DNA from: Areca catechu
Lineage: Eukaryota > Streptophyta > Magnoliopsida > Arecales > Arecaceae
Direction: 5' to 3'
DNA length: 64,000 nucleotides
Assembly: GCA_021397845.1 (NCBI GenBank)
Contig: CM038047.1
Coordinates: 129,500,112-129,564,111 of the forward strand
Part shown: one piece after another, positions 32,661 to 44,431 of the stretch
How the letters are laid out: every line of letters begins with the position of its first letter
Numbering within the stretch: position 1 is the stretch's first letter
Notes under the pieces: model-generated
The model's input: only the letters and a program-made list of their open reading frames with translations
Databases searched by the model: none
What the model was told of the DNA's origin: nothing
Made by a program: the position numbers and the translations under genes

Positions 32661-32870
32661 AATAAATATACTATATTATAATATATAATATATACTTTAA
32701 TATATTATAATATATTTATTATTTTTAAAATATAAAATTATTATTATTATATAAATATATTATTATATATTATTATAATATCATGTTATTATATTTTTTT
32801 AATTTTTAACTTTTTAATTTTTATTAATTAAAAATCTCATTAATTTTTAATTAATTATTTTGATTAAATT
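32657..32870. repeat. AT-rich low-complexity tract
   Basis: Runs of TATAATATA, ATTATTAT and TTTTTAATTTTTA. It begins directly after the 182-bp repeats, as the hairpin's AT core does at the other end. Nothing else seen. Confidence 0.8.
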
Positions 32871-33599
32871 TTGAAGTGAGAATTTGCAGGTTGTAGCTGT
32901 GAGTTCAATGAGAAACTTGCATTTTCTCCCCATCATTTTCACAAACAAAAAAAATCCCTTATGTCCGTACTTTTCTTTTTACGTGTCCAAAAATAATCCA
33001 AATTAGTAAATATATTTATGATGGTGCTAGTTTCATTAATATTTAATAAAAAAATATTATTTTTAAAAAATTCTGTTTTCTCGCTTTCCTCTGTTCATCC
33101 GCCTTCCATTGGCTTCCAAGGCATAAGGTCAAATAATATTCAAATAAAGATTACTGCCATTAGATCTACAAGGTCGAAAAGGGATTGCTCATCATCCCCA
33201 TGTACTTGGCAGATGTTTGTATTATCCATACAAACCTATATAGTTAATGTGATTGTTTTTTTTTGATAAAAAAATAGGATTTGGGGAGATAAATTCCCGG
33301 TGCAGCTTCCTGCTCGAGCTCTACTCTACCAGGCAATTATTCGATACAGATCATATTTTTTTCACATACCTTTTTATCGATCGATGAGTACGTCAACTTG
33401 ATCCCACTACGGTATCGAGTAGTAGCAATATGATTGTTGATTGCCACTATTTGGCATGTATTGAGTGGGATGTATGCAATCCAATGGCATGGCATATTAC
33501 CGTCTCTTAAATTGAACCCATTTAGATGAATTGCATGCAATTCATCCATAAACGAATAAAACTGTTTAGAAAATGACTAATCTAAAGTTAAGATGACCC
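32871..33599. other. Unassigned sequence
   Basis: No repeat, element terminus or protein similarity that I can recognise. The ORFs here are short and without motifs. Confidence 0.5.
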
Positions 33600-33795
33600 C
33601 GCTCCCCCCAAAAAAAAAAAAGCATTATTCCACCTAAAGGTCCGTTCTTTGGTGGATAATAATTTAATATAATATATTATATATGCCCCCCCCCCCCCCC
33701 CCCCAAAAAAAAAAAAGCATTATTCCACCTAAAGGTCCGTTCTTTGGTGGATAATAATTTAATATAATATATTATATATGTATCATTATATACTA
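33600..33795 (+). repeat. 95-bp direct duplication with C and A homopolymers
   Basis: A unit beginning with an A12 run, then GCATTATTCCACCTAAAGG and ending ATATTATATATG, occurs at 33610 and 33705. The copies appear identical after the A-run. Between them is a run of 19 C (33686-33704). Each unit contains the inverted repeat ATTATTCCACC/GGTGGATAATAAT. It may be a tandemly duplicated small element or an assembly fault at the homopolymers. Confidence 0.9.
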
Positions 33796-33912
33796 TTTAT
33801 ATGCATATAATATATTATATTGTAGTATAACATATTATATCATTGTAGTATAATATAATATAATATAATACTATAATCTAGTATATTGTTATAATATAAT
33901 ATTGTTTGTTCT
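33796..33912. repeat. AT-rich low-complexity tract
   Basis: TAATATA and TATTATA runs with several TGTAGTATAA phrases. No other feature. Confidence 0.75.
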
Positions 33913-34024
33913 TTTCCCTTCAAAGATCCTTCCAGTCCATCTGCCTTTCGAGTAATCATGTTCATCACCCCGGCGGTCTGTTTGTTGAGCATATCTACCT
34001 CTTCTTGAGGTTGTGCAAGCTGAC

Positions 34025-34905
34025 TAGTCGGGGGTTGGACTAGTTGGTTTTGGATGAACTTCCTAAGATAACCCTTTCGGATGAGACCTTCAATCTCATC
34101 TTGAATTGGATATAGTTCTCAATATCATGCCCATGATTCCAATGATACCAATAATATTTTTTTCGGTTATGAGAACTCGGAGGAGCTTTAGTTGGTGAGG
34201 GCCTTTGAAGATAGCTTTCTCTCTCAATCTCCATAAGAATTTAAGTTCAAGGAGCCAAAAGTAGAGTGTAGTTGTCGTATTTATTGGTTGAGCTCCTTGA
34301 CCATAGGATTAGTTTTTGTCAAGGGGGTTCTTTCTCTAAACATTTTCGATGAGTCCCCTCCTGGGCCTTTCTCTTCTTCAGTGCTCTTCTACCTTTAGAT
34401 TCTTGTCGAGTCGTGGTGCCCTCATCAGCATGGATATAAATCTATGCTCATGCAAAGAGTTTTGAGTATGCTCTCGGGGCTATCTTTTCTAGGGAGTAGG
34501 TAAACCGTGAGTTATGCAATCTCTAGGTCATGGCTATGATGGCCACATCATAGTTGAGGTCATAAATTTCTAGAATGGTAGCGCTCAAGTATGCCAAGTA
34601 GTCTATCAAAGTCTCCCCTTCTTACTACTTTATGGAGAAAAGGTTACCATAAGTTTGTGGCAATTTTCTACTAGTGTTAAAGTGTGCCATGAATTATTGT
34701 TCCAATCGTTCGAAGGAGCCGATGCTTTTTGGATAGAGTCTTGAGTACCATACTCAACTATCTTTCAAAGGATGGTTGGGAAAGCCAGACAAAGCAGGGC
34801 ATCAGTTGCCCCTTGAATCGTCATAAAAGTTTCGTATATCTTGAGATAGTTCAATGGATCCGAGGTGCTATCATATGGTCCATCTATGAAATCTAGAATT
34901 GAGCT
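34025..34905 (-). pseudogene. Decayed Tat-type gag fragment, reverse strand
   Basis: Reading leftward from 34905, the translation contains DGPYDSTSDPLNYLKIYE and QGATDALLCLAFPTIL, equivalent to YDGTTDPLDHLGMYKAH and QGTSDALHCIAFPATL of Tat2 gag. Further on, 34234-34040 contains KYYWYHWNHGHDIENYIQ, matching the Tat1 segment DKYYWFHKDHGHNTKECLQ. Frames are broken. It is a third, older Tat copy, opposite in orientation to Tat1/Tat2. Confidence 0.85.
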
Positions 34906-35257
34906 GGGTGTTGGTGCAGATGTGTTGCTCCCAAGTCTTGGGAGGCTAGGAAAGGGAGCTATGGCATTGGCTCAAGAGACTAGGACTGGTTTGGATCCTA
35001 AGGCTAGGATCGGTTTGAAAGAAAAAAATCCAACAATAATGGAAAATGAGTTAGATCCCAAGAAAGAAAACCAAGTTCCAAAAAGAAAAATTCCGAAACA
35101 TACCTTGTTTACATGGTGGAATGCAAATTTAGATCTTGAAGGGTACTTTGCAAGAGCTGCACTTGCAGCTCTTATCCTTCGCATGCACGCCAACCTCCAC
35201 TAGAGAAGGGAATGCAAGTTCAGGGTATCAAGATTAAGAAGAGATTTCTTTTTCGAT
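34906..35257. other. Unassigned sequence before Tat1 LTR
   Basis: The plus-strand ORF that covers 34865-35203 overlaps the antisense gag fragment and has no motif I can name. No other feature is seen before the LTR begins at 35258. Confidence 0.5.
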
Positions 35258-35936
35258 CTGTTGTACTCATCCAACTTTTCCTGAATTGGACCAGCACAGA
35301 TGGGCTCCCGGCTGGTTCGGCCGCTCCTTTCACCACAAGGTCGACCGACTGAAATAAGAAGTCTGGCCACTCCATTTTATCAGAAGCCTGATCGGTTGAC
35401 CCTTGGAAGGAGAGGTCTGAACAACCCACTTTCATTGAGGTCTGACTGGCCTCCTCCCTTAGATGCCCTGACGGACTTTCCCTATCAGCCGGATGACCAC
35501 CTCTGTGAAGTCCGACCGACCCATTTTCCTCCCAGAAACTGCTCGAAGGCTCTAGAAGCACTTTCTGACTGATACAGGAATTCTGTTACAATAGACTCCA
35601 CAACGTGGCCCTAATTCCATGCCACCTGGCCATTATACCAATTCTCCTAGTAGCAAATCGGGTATTCTCAACCTATCCTCTAATAATTTGGCAGTATCCT
35701 GCACTTATATAAGGTGACCGGGGGACCGCCGCTTACGGTGAGGTACTCTTTCCCTCTCCATACACCGTTCCTCTGATTTTTCCATTCTGTTGCCTCCAGG
35801 CTCCTGCTAACTTAAGCATTGGAGTGTCCCCCACCGGAACACCACCGGCGCTCAGGGGACTTTGTCGTAGGTCAACCGGGAGAGGAGCACTCCAGCGCAG
35901 CCAGCCCAGTCCGATCCAGGAGAAGGCACGGCAACA
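35258..35936 (+). repeat. Tat1 5' LTR (679 bp)
   Basis: It begins TGTTGTACTCATCC and ends GGCAACA before the PBS. TATA-like CTTATATAAG is at 35704-35713. The 3' part (from CCCTCTCCATACACCGTTC, 35752) matches the shared LTR at 42759 onward. The 5' part is poorly conserved and lacks the 72-bp repeats of the other LTR. The left boundary is moderately certain. Confidence 0.8.
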
Positions 35937-35937
35937 G

Positions 35938-35957
35938 ATTGGCACTAGAGGAAGGGG
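35938..35957 (+). promoter_or_regulatory. Tat1 PBS-like site
   Basis: ATTGGCACTAGAGGAAGGGG follows the LTR by one base and is repeated identically after the shared LTR (42947). Its type (TTGGC... rather than TGGTATCAG) is that of Tat/Athila-like Gypsy elements; the exact primer tRNA was not determined. Confidence 0.75.
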
Positions 35958-36007
35958 CTGCCTGCTCTTTGCTCTAAAAGGAGAAATCAATTAAGAAAAT
36001 TTTGGTG

Positions 36008-37486
36008 ATGGCAAGGGGAAGAACTCAAAACACCTCCGCCAGAAGAGGTCATTCTCAACATAGATCTGAAGCACCTTCCAGGGAGAATGATCCCACCATC
36101 GCCATGACCGTCGAGCCCAAGATCATCGTGGGACTATAGCAGTTCTAGATGTTGCTGAACTGCATAGACACTCTCACCACCGTGGTCCAGCACCTCAAAG
36201 AGGTGGCCGGCAACCAGCCATACCGCCTGCGGTATCTTGTGTCAACCATCAGCCGGTCGGCGGGGGAAGCCAGCGGCAGGAGGTTCCTCCACCTCCGTCC
36301 CACGCCATTCCGGAGCCCCAAATATCTCTAGGGGATCATATCGATGGGAAGAGGGCGAGGTCGGCTTCACACTCCTTTGCCGATTTCGTCCCTCATGTCG
36401 GTCGGTATCCTCCTGAAGCCTCAAGGGACTATGGCAGCAAAATTCTATGCATGGAAGAGCGCATTGCCAAAATTATTGAGCGGTAGAAGGCTGAGGGGGG
36501 GGCAGACATATGATACATGCCCACCTTTCTCTGCCGAAATTTTGAGGGAGCTGATTCCCCGTCACTTTAAAAATTCCTAAGTGGACCCCTACGATGGCAC
36601 CACTAACCTGATAGACCATCTGGGCACCTACAAGGCCCATATGATGGTATAGGGTACCTCCGATACCCTTCATTGCATTGCCTTCCCAGCAACCTTGAAG
36701 AAGGCTGCTCAGATGTGGTTCAATGCCATCTGACCAGGGATAATCCACTCTTTTTCTCAGCTTGAGAATCTCATTCTCTTCCATTTTAGGACCTGTAGTC
36801 GGACCCCGAAGAACACTGACTGCCTCTTCCTCATGGTGCAAAAGGAGGGAGAGACTCTCTAAGACTACATGGCCCATTTCAAATCAGTGGCCATGGAGAT
36901 CCCAGATCTGAACTAGGCTATAGCTATGTCGGCCTTTAATAGAGGGCTCCGCTTGTCCAGGCTCACATTCTCCCTAGACAAGAAGTTTCCGACAAGCTAC
37001 ACTGAGCTGTTGTCTAGGGCGCAGAAGTATGCCTTGGCAGAGGAGCAATCAACGAGCCAACACTAAGCCGAGGGGAGGTCGGCTCCCAGGAGGCGGAGTG
37101 ACAAGGCTCCCGAGGTCCGACCTCCCAGCGACCGCAACCGATCTGCCCAGTGCCGGAGTCCAAAGCCGAAGGACTTCCCCAGGAGGTTCGAGACTTATGT
37201 ACCCCTCTCCCTTCCAAGGGAGAAGATCCTCCTGGAGATCGAGAATGAGGCCTTCCTGTAAAGGCCTCATCCAATGAGGGGCCCCTTTACTTCCAGGAAT
37301 AAAGACAAATACTACTGGTTTCATAAAGACCATGGGCACAATACTAAAGAGTGCCTCCAACTGAAGGATGCCATTGATGACCTCATCAGGAGGGGATACC
37401 TGAACATGTACGTCCGACCCTACCAGGATCGGGCTGAGACCTCAACTATCAGAAACCCCTCGAAGGAGGCAGAGCTCCCCAACTAG
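36008..37486 (+). pseudogene. Tat1 gag (degenerate)
   Basis: The ATG at 36008 (MARGRTQNTSARRGHSQHR) corresponds to MAKGRAPNANARRGISLSR in Tat2 at 43008. The capsid core contains YDGTTNLIDHLGTYKAHMMV (about 36590) and LHCIAFPATLKKA (about 36670). The C-terminal motif NKDKYYWFHKDHGHNTKECL (37299-37358) is the Tat equivalent of a zinc knuckle, with tyrosine in place of the first cysteine. One frame is largely kept, with at least six internal stops. Confidence 0.9.
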
Positions 37487-38100
37487 CGTCCGATCGATGG
37501 GGGCATTGGCATGCTACACCGATGGTCTGATTGGGGTTACGAAGGGGATCAAGACATCGTGAAAAGGTCCAGGGGCTCCAATATACTCAGTTTCTCTAAT
37601 GAAGACCTCCTGGAGCCTCATCTTCCTGGAGACGATCCTATAGTTGTGTCGGCAGTCATTGCCAACTATGATGTAAAGTGCATCCTCATTGATAATGGAA
37701 GCTGTGTAGAAGTTTTACTGTATGATGCCTTTCTCCGAATGAATTTGCCTAGATCAAGGCTGCGAGAATCTCTCATGCCGCTGACCGGCTTTTGGGAAAA
37801 CTCCATTGGAGTCAAAGGAGAAATAACTCTACCTGTGACCATCGGGACAGAGCCTTACTAGAGGACTTTCCCCATCAACTTCGTGGTCGTATGTATGACC
37901 TCGGCGTATAACGCCATTTTGGGCCGACCGACCCTCAACAAGTTCTGGGCCATCGTATCCACTTACCATTTGCTAGCAAAGTTTCCAACTCATAACGGAG
38001 TCGGAGAAATAGGGGAGACCGCAGGATGGCTAGACAATGCCTAGCTATTCATGACAAATAATTAGAAGGGCACCCCACTCTTAACCAACTTGACCCTAGG
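37487..38100 (+). pseudogene. Tat1 aspartic protease (degenerate)
   Basis: The active-site motif LIDNGSCVEVLLYDAFLRMN is at about 37688-37745; Tat elements use DNGS in place of the common DTGA. A stop at 37859 interrupts the domain, and the typical NAILGRPTLNKFWAIVSTYH follows (about 37912). Confidence 0.88.
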
Positions 38101-39540
38101 GTCGAGGCTGATGACTGTGGTCAGCCTATCGAGAAGATCATATTTGTTCCCCTTAAGGAGGATGACCCTACTAAGGTACTTCAAATTAGGAGCACACTTG
38201 GTAAGGAAGCCAGGCTGGAGCTGATCGGCTTCCTAAGGAGCAACGCTGATATCTTTGCTTGGTTAGCATCTGACATGCCCGGCATTCCGTCGGACGTCAT
38301 CACTCACCAGCTTAAGGTGGATCCAACCTATAGACCCGTCTGACAGAAAAAGAGGAGCTTTGCCATCAAAAGGTAAAGGGCCATTAAGGAAAAAGTAAAG
38401 AAGCTCTCTAACGTTGGCTTCATCAGGGAGGCCCACTACCCTGAGTGGTTGACAAATGTTGTCATGGTGAAGAAGGTTAATGAAAAGTTGAGGATCTGTG
38501 TGGACTACACCGACCTCAACAAGGCCTCTCCGAAAGACAGCTTCCCTCTACCAAAGATTAATCAGCTGGTGGATGCCATGACCGGCCATCAGCTCTTGAG
38601 TTTCATGGATGCCTTCTCCGGGTACAACCAGATTAGGATGCACCCTGAAGACGAGGAGAAGATGGCCTTTGTCACGGACAAAAGACTGTACCATTACAAG
38701 ATGATGCCTTCGGCCTGAAGAACGCGGGCACCACTTTTCAAAGGCTAATCAGCCAAGTCTTCGAAGGGCAGTTGGGAAGGAATATGGAGGCCTATGTTGA
38801 TGACATGATTGTCAAGAGCCTTCACAAGGCCGACCACTTCAAGGACTTGCAAGAATCTTTTGATGCACTAAGATGCCATCGGATGAAGCTGAACCCAGCC
38901 AAATGCATATTCGGGGTGACCTCCAGAAAGTTCCTTGGTTTCTTGGTCATTCAAAGAGGGATTGAAGTCAACCCCAACAAGATTAAAGCTATCATTGACA
39001 TGGCACATCTAACCAGTAAGAAACAATTACAAGAACTCACAGGCTGCAAAGCTTCTCTCAACTGTTTTATCTCCCGGTCAGCTGAGAGGTCTTTACCATT
39101 CTTCAAGACCTTGCGATGGTCGAACCATTTTCATTGGACCGACGAGTGTCGGTCAGCCTTCGAAGCCCTCAAAGATTATCTAAAGAACCCTTCACTGTTG
39201 GTCAAACCAACAGAGGGAGAAGCATTGTACTTCTACCTGTCGGTATCAGATGAGTTGGTCAATTCTATCCTCGTGCGGGTAAAGGAGGATGGCCAGCAAA
39301 AACCTGTCTACTATATCAGTAAGGTTCTCCACGATGCCAAAATGAGGTATCCTAAAGTGTAGAAACTAGTCTATTCCTTGGTCATAGCGGCAAAACGCCT
39401 CTGACCCTACTTCTAGGCGCACCCGATCGTCGTGCTGACTAATCAGCCCCTCAAGCGATCCTTTAAAATCCTGACACCTCCGGTCGGCTTGCCAAGTGGG
39501 TCATCAAGCTGGGCGAGTTCGACATTTCTTTCCAATCCTA
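38101..39540 (+). pseudogene. Tat1 reverse transcriptase and RNase H (degenerate)
   Basis: RT motifs: VKKVNEKLRICVDYTDLNKA (38467), FMDAFSGYNQIRM (about 38603) and the catalytic YVDDMIVKS (about 38799). A one-base shift near 38715 splits it. The native RNase H follows (HWTDECRSAFEALKDYL, about 39134; then SVSDELVNSILVRVKEDGQQ, about 39240, ending at 39360). Further frame breaks occur at 39361-39540. Confidence 0.92.
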
Positions 39541-40020
39541 GTTGGCTTTAAAGGCTCAGGTAATTGCTGATTTTATTGCAGAGTGCACCTGGAGGCCAGA
39601 AGCCACGTTATCAGCAGGTAAAGTGCCTGAAGCCGATCCCATGGAAGAAGCCGAACCTGCTTGGACCCTTCATGTGGATGGGACATCCAACCTCATAGGG
39701 TGCGTGGGAGGCCTAATCTTAGCTGACTCCAATAGGCAAAGCCTAGAGTACACTCTCCACTTTGCATTTAAAGTATCAAATAACCAGGTAGAGTATGAAG
39801 CCTTACTCGCGAGGCTAAGGATAGCCAATGAGTTAGGCATTGGCAGAATTTGGGCCTTCTCCGATTCCCAGTTGGTGGTCAATCAAGTGAAAGGCGAATT
39901 CAAAGCAAGGGAACCAACCTTGGCTAAGTACTTAGATAAGGTATGAAGCCTTATATCTCAACTTAGATTCTTCGAAATTCTCCATATACCTCGGTTGCAG
40001 AACTCCCGAGCGGATGCTTT
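39541..40020 (+). pseudogene. Tat1 second (archaeal-type) RNase H
   Basis: It reads ADFIAECTWRP, then WTLHVDGTSNLIGCVGGLIL (about 39661), NNQVEYEALLARLRIANELG (about 39779) and FSDSQLVVNQVKGEF (about 39859). The D, E, D catalytic residues of an RNase H fold are present. This dual RNase H arrangement is a known trait of Tat elements. A frame break follows at 39946. Confidence 0.88.
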
Positions 40021-41370
40021 GTCATGACTGGCTACAACAGTCATCAGCACCTTTGACCGAACCTTCATGAAGCATCTATAGCATTCAAGTGTAGCGGAGG
40101 AGCCGGCCGAGATCCACCAAGTTGAGTAGGAGGCTTCATGGATGGACATAATCCTTACTTTCCTGGTCAAAGGGACTCTTCCAGACGATCCGACCGAAGC
40201 TATGTGCATGCACTGGATGGTCTCTAAGTACGTCATCCTTGACGGTATCCTCTATAAGCGGTCATTCTCATAGCCTCTTCTAAAGTATTTGGGGCCAACC
40301 GACGTGGACTATGCACTTAGAGAGGTACATGAAGGCATCTATGGTGACCACCTTGGAGGGAGATCCCTGGCTTATAAAGTCATCCGGTAGGGATATTATT
40401 GGCCTATAATTCAAAAGGATGCGTCGGATTTCGTTCGGAAGTGCGACGCATGTCAAAGGTACTCTAATATCCAAAGGAGACGCGCCAGCCAGCTGACCCC
40501 ACTAACGGTGCCTTGGCCATTTGCACAATGGGGCATAGACATCCTGGGACCCTTTCCCCCGGCATCCGGACAATGAAAATTCTCCTTGTGGCCATCGACT
40601 ACTTCACCCAATGGGTGGAGGCTGAATCGCTGGTACAAATAACGGAAGCCAAGGTGGAGAACTTCGTCCAGAACAGCATTATCTTTTGATTTGGCATTCC
40701 ACAAATTATCATTACTGATAATAGAAGACAGTTTGACAACTCTAAGTTTTTGGACTTCTATCAACAATATCACATCGCCCATCGGCTTACATCGGTCTGC
40801 CACCCTCAGTCCAATGGAGAGGCTGAGGTCACCAATCAGACGATCCTACATGGACTAAAGATCCGGCTAAACGAAGCCAAAGGGCTTTGGACAGAAGAGC
40901 TTCATTCAGTGCTCTGGGCATATCAGACTATCACTCGAACGATGACTAGAGAGATCCCATTCAAACTGACCTACGGAAGTGAGGCAGTCATCCCCGTGGA
41001 AGTCTCTCTGCAATCCCTGCTGGTTGATCACTTCGCTGACCCAACCAACTCAGACCCATGGAGGGTTGACCTAGACTTACTTGAAGAAACCAGGCTCCGA
41101 ACAGGCTTGAAGATGGTGGCCTACCATCAAAAAATGGCCAGATATTAAAACAAATGGGTCAAAGAATGAACCTTCCAGGTCAGAGATCTGGTTTTGCGAA
41201 GGATGGAGATTTTGAGACCGACCAAGCAAGGAAAACTCTCCCCTAACTGGGAAGGACTCTATCGAGTCGTTAAAGTGATTCGGGCCAGAACCTACCAACT
41301 CAAATATTTGGATGGATGGAAAATAGCATGCCCATGGAATGTTGACAAGCTTCACAAGTATTATCAATGA
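40021..41370 (+). pseudogene. Tat1 integrase (degenerate)
   Basis: Zinc domain: HEGIYGDHLGGRSLAYKVIR, a stop, then CDACQR (about 40330-40455). Core: WGIDILGPFP (about 40530), IITDNRRQF (about 40710) and the glutamate in HPQSNGEAEVTNQTILHGLK (about 40803). The C-terminal region with TKQGKLSPNWEGLYRVVKVI (about 41220) ends at TGA 41368-41370. Five or more stops. Confidence 0.92.
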
Positions 41371-41396
41371 AGTCTACAACTTCTTTTATGAACCAC

Positions 41397-41695
41397 TTCC
41401 GAAAGTTCGACCTCGATCGGCAAAGGCTCTAGGGCAGCCCACTTCTGAAAGTCTGACCTCGGTCAGCAAAGGCTCTAGGGCAGCCCACTTCCAAAAGTCT
41501 GACCACGGTCAGCAAAGGCTCTGGGGTAGCCCACTTCCGAAAGTTTGATCCCGGTCGGCAAAGGCTTTAGGGCAGCCTACTTCCGAAAGTCCGACCCTGA
41601 TCGGCAAAGGCTTTAGGGCAGCCCACTTCCGAAAGTCTGACCCCAGTCGGCAAAGGATCTAGGGCAGCCCACTTTCGAAAGTCTGACCCCGGTCA
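41397..41695 (+). repeat. 46-bp tandem array in Tat1 3' UTR, about 6.5 copies
   Basis: GAAAGTYYGACC...GGCAAAGGCTYTAGGGCAGCCCACTT repeats every 46 bp from 41401, starting 27 bp after the integrase stop. Tandem repeats between pol and the 3' LTR are common in Tat elements. Confidence 0.93.
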
Positions 41696-41992
41696 GCAGC
41701 AACTCCAAGACAATGCACATGGAGATCCGGCATCAAACTTGGACGAGCCGACGGACCAGTACCTTAAAAAATTTTTGAGTACTCGAGTCCGGACTGAGCT
41801 ATAGTTCATTGGCCATCCTACAAATCTTAATTTTGGATGAGCCGATGGATCAGTACTTGGAAAAATGCCAAAGTACCAAAGTTCAGAATAAGCTAACATC
41901 TGGCAGCTATCTTGAAAAACTTATGATCCTAAAGAGCCAACCAAAAATACTTAGAAAAACTTCAAGGAGTAACAAAAGGGTTCTATTAAGAT
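41696..41992 (+). other. Tat1 3' UTR remainder
   Basis: Two diverged copies of a roughly 85-bp phrase (GGACGAGCCGACGGACCAGTA at 41741; GGATGAGCCGATGGATCAGTA at 41826). A purine-rich AAGGAGTAACAAAAGGG lies at 41964-41980 and is the best PPT candidate. No gene. Confidence 0.6.
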
Positions 41993-42945
41993 TGTTGTAC
42001 CATGACGGTTCACCCTGAGCCAGAATCGGCCCAGTCCTACAGTCCGACCCGGCCGCCCTTTTCAAGGCTCCAACTGAGAGAGGTCAGACCCACCGGAGCT
42101 GAGGTTTGAATGACCCTCTCCTGCTTGGGTCCGACCCATTGCTCTCCTTTAGAGGTCTGACCCATCAGAGCTGAGGTCCGACTGACCCTCTCCTATTGGT
42201 GTCCGGCCCGTCACTCTCATTCAGAGGTCCGACCCACCGGAGCTGAGGTCCGAATGACCCTCTCCTGCTGGGTCCGGCCCATCGCTCTCTTGCTAGGGTC
42301 TGGCCCATCGCTCATCTTCAGAGGTCCGACCCACTGGATCTGAGGTCTGAACGACCCTCTCCTACTGGGGTCCATCCCATCGCTTTTCTTTAGATGTCCG
42401 ATCCACCGAAGCTGAGCAACCCTCTCCTTTGGGGTCCCGCCCATCACTCTCCTTCAGAGGTTTGGCCTTTGGTCCGACCGATCGACTTTCCCACGACCGA
42501 CGTCCGACAGGCGAGCCTTAGCATCCAGGGTATTCCAGAAGCACCTTTCTATTACTGCAGGATCCTGCTATCCCAATGGCCATGCTCCATTACATCCACG
42601 ATGCCACCGTATCTGCGTGCCATGTTGCCACTCTCCAGATTCTCCTAGGGGCAGATCAGTCTTTCTTAGCCTCTCCCCTAACAGATTTTGGACTGTTCCG
42701 TGCTAATATAGGTACTCAGGGGACCCCATTCAAAGGTAGAAGAACCCTTCCCTCTCCATACGCTGTTCATCCTTTGATTCCTCCATTCTGTTACCTTCAA
42801 TCGCCTACTAATTTAAGCATCGGAGGGTCCCCTGCTGGAACACCACCGGCGCCCTTGGGGACTTTGTGCAGGTTCACCCGGGAGAGGAGTGTTTCAACCT
42901 ATCCAGCTACCCTCGGTCCCCGATCCAGGAGTTGATGCCACAACA
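41993..42945 (+). repeat. LTR shared by Tat1 and Tat2 (953 bp)
   Basis: It begins TGTTGTACCATG and ends CCACAACA before a second PBS. It contains five units of a 72-bp repeat at 42080, 42152, 42224, 42321 and 42393 (GAGGTCCGACCCACCGGAGC-like) that the Tat1 5' LTR lacks. The 3' half matches 35750-35936. Confidence 0.82.
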
Positions 42946-43007
42946 GATTGGCACTAGAGGAAGGGGCCTTTCTTCTAAAAGGAGGAATCCATCATCCCGG
43001 CAACAAA

Positions 43008-44431
43008 ATGGCTAAGGGAAGAGCTCCAAATGCCAATGCCAGAAGGGGTATCTCTCTTTCCAGGTCTAAGGAGCCTCTCAGGGAGAATGATATCGTTGCC
43101 ACAACTCCTACCACTGCAGAACCCACCATCACGTTGGTGTTGCAGCAGTTCCAAACTTTGATGAATCGCTTTGAAACAATTACTGTTGCAGTCCAACATT
43201 TTTAGGAAGCAGCTGACAACCGTCAGCAGCCACCAATTATTTCCTACACCAATCCTCTAATTGTTGCTGAGGGAAACCGACGATCAGAGGTCCCTCAACA
43301 CTATTCTCACGCCACCGTGGAGCCCCGGAGGTCCTTGGGTGACCGCACCGACAGCAAGAGGGCAAGGTCTGCTTCGCCTTCCTATGCTAAATCTATCCCG
43401 ATCGATGGTTGGCCTGCTGTTGAGCCTCCGAAAGACTATGCCAGCAAGATCATGCACATGGAAGAGTGCATTACTGAGATCGCCCTCCGGTAGAAGGCCG
43501 AAGGGGGATAGGTATACGACTCTCGTCCCCCATTCTCTGATGAGATTCTGGCAGAGATGATTCCCCGGCACTTCAAGATCCCACAAGTAAACCTCTATGA
43601 CGGTACCACTGACCCCTTGGACCATCTGGGCATGTACAAAGCCCATATGATGGTCCAAGGCACCTCCGATGCTCTCCACTGCATTGCCTTCCCTGCTACC
43701 CTTAAGAAGATTACCGAATGTGGTTCTCCACCATCTGGCCAGGTACGATCCGCTACTTCTCTCAACTTGAATCACTTTTTCTTTCTCATTTCAGGACTTG
43801 TAGTCGAACCTCGAGGAATACCAACTGCCTCTTCCTCGTGCTGCAAAAAAAGGGAGAGACCCTTCGGGATTTCATGGCCCGTTTCAACTCAGTAGCCATG
43901 GAAGTCCCGGATTTGAATGAGGCTGTGGCAATGTCAGCCTTCAAGTGAGGGCTTCGCTCATCCAAGCTGACCTTCTCCCTGGACAAGAAACATCCGACAA
44001 GCTATGGTGAACTACTAGCTAGAGCGCAGAAGTATGCCCTGGCGGAAGAACAAGCGACCGGTCGATGTCAAGCTGAAGGACGACCGACCCCAAAGAAGTG
44101 GAGTGATAAAGCTCACGAAGTCCGACCTCCGAGTGATAGTCGACGGTCGACCCAATGCCGAAGTCTAAAGCCGAGGGACTTCCCCCGAAGGTTTGAGACT
44201 TATGCACCCCTATCCCTGCTAAGAGAAAAGATCCTAATGGAGATCGAGAGCGAGACCTTTTTGCAAAGGCCTGGACCAATGAGGGGCCCTCTTGCCCAAA
44301 GAAATAAAGACAAATTCTGTTGGTTCCATAGGGATCATGGGCACAGTACTGAAGAGTGCCTACAGCTGAAGGATGCCATTGAAAACCTCATCCAGAGGGG
44401 ATACCTATTCAAGTACGTTCGACCCCATTAG
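43008..44431 (+). pseudogene. Tat2 gag (degenerate)
   Basis: It starts MAKGRAPNANARRGISLSRS at 43008. The capsid core includes IPRHFKIPQVNLYDGTTDPL (43560 on) and QGTSDALHCIAFPATLKK. The C-terminal motif NKDKFCWFHRDHGHSTEECL (about 44306) has the first cysteine that Tat1 lost. Stops at 43204, 43491 and 43509 and a shift near 43725. Confidence 0.9.

Larger units (their letters stand above)
35258..42945 (+). mobile_element. Tat1: Tat-type Gypsy retrotransposon
   Basis: LTR 35258-35936, internal region with gag, protease, RT, RNase H, a second RNase H domain and integrase, a repeat-rich 3' UTR, and LTR 41993-42945. The second RNase H between the native one and integrase marks the Tat (Retand/Ogre-type) lineage. 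Many stops and shifts. The right LTR also serves as left LTR of Tat2, so the two form a tandem sharing one LTR. Confidence 0.92.

Noticed and set aside
34865..35203. 112-codon plus-strand ORF as a host gene
   Set aside because: It starts in antisense of a Tat gag fragment and has no recognisable domain or gene structure.
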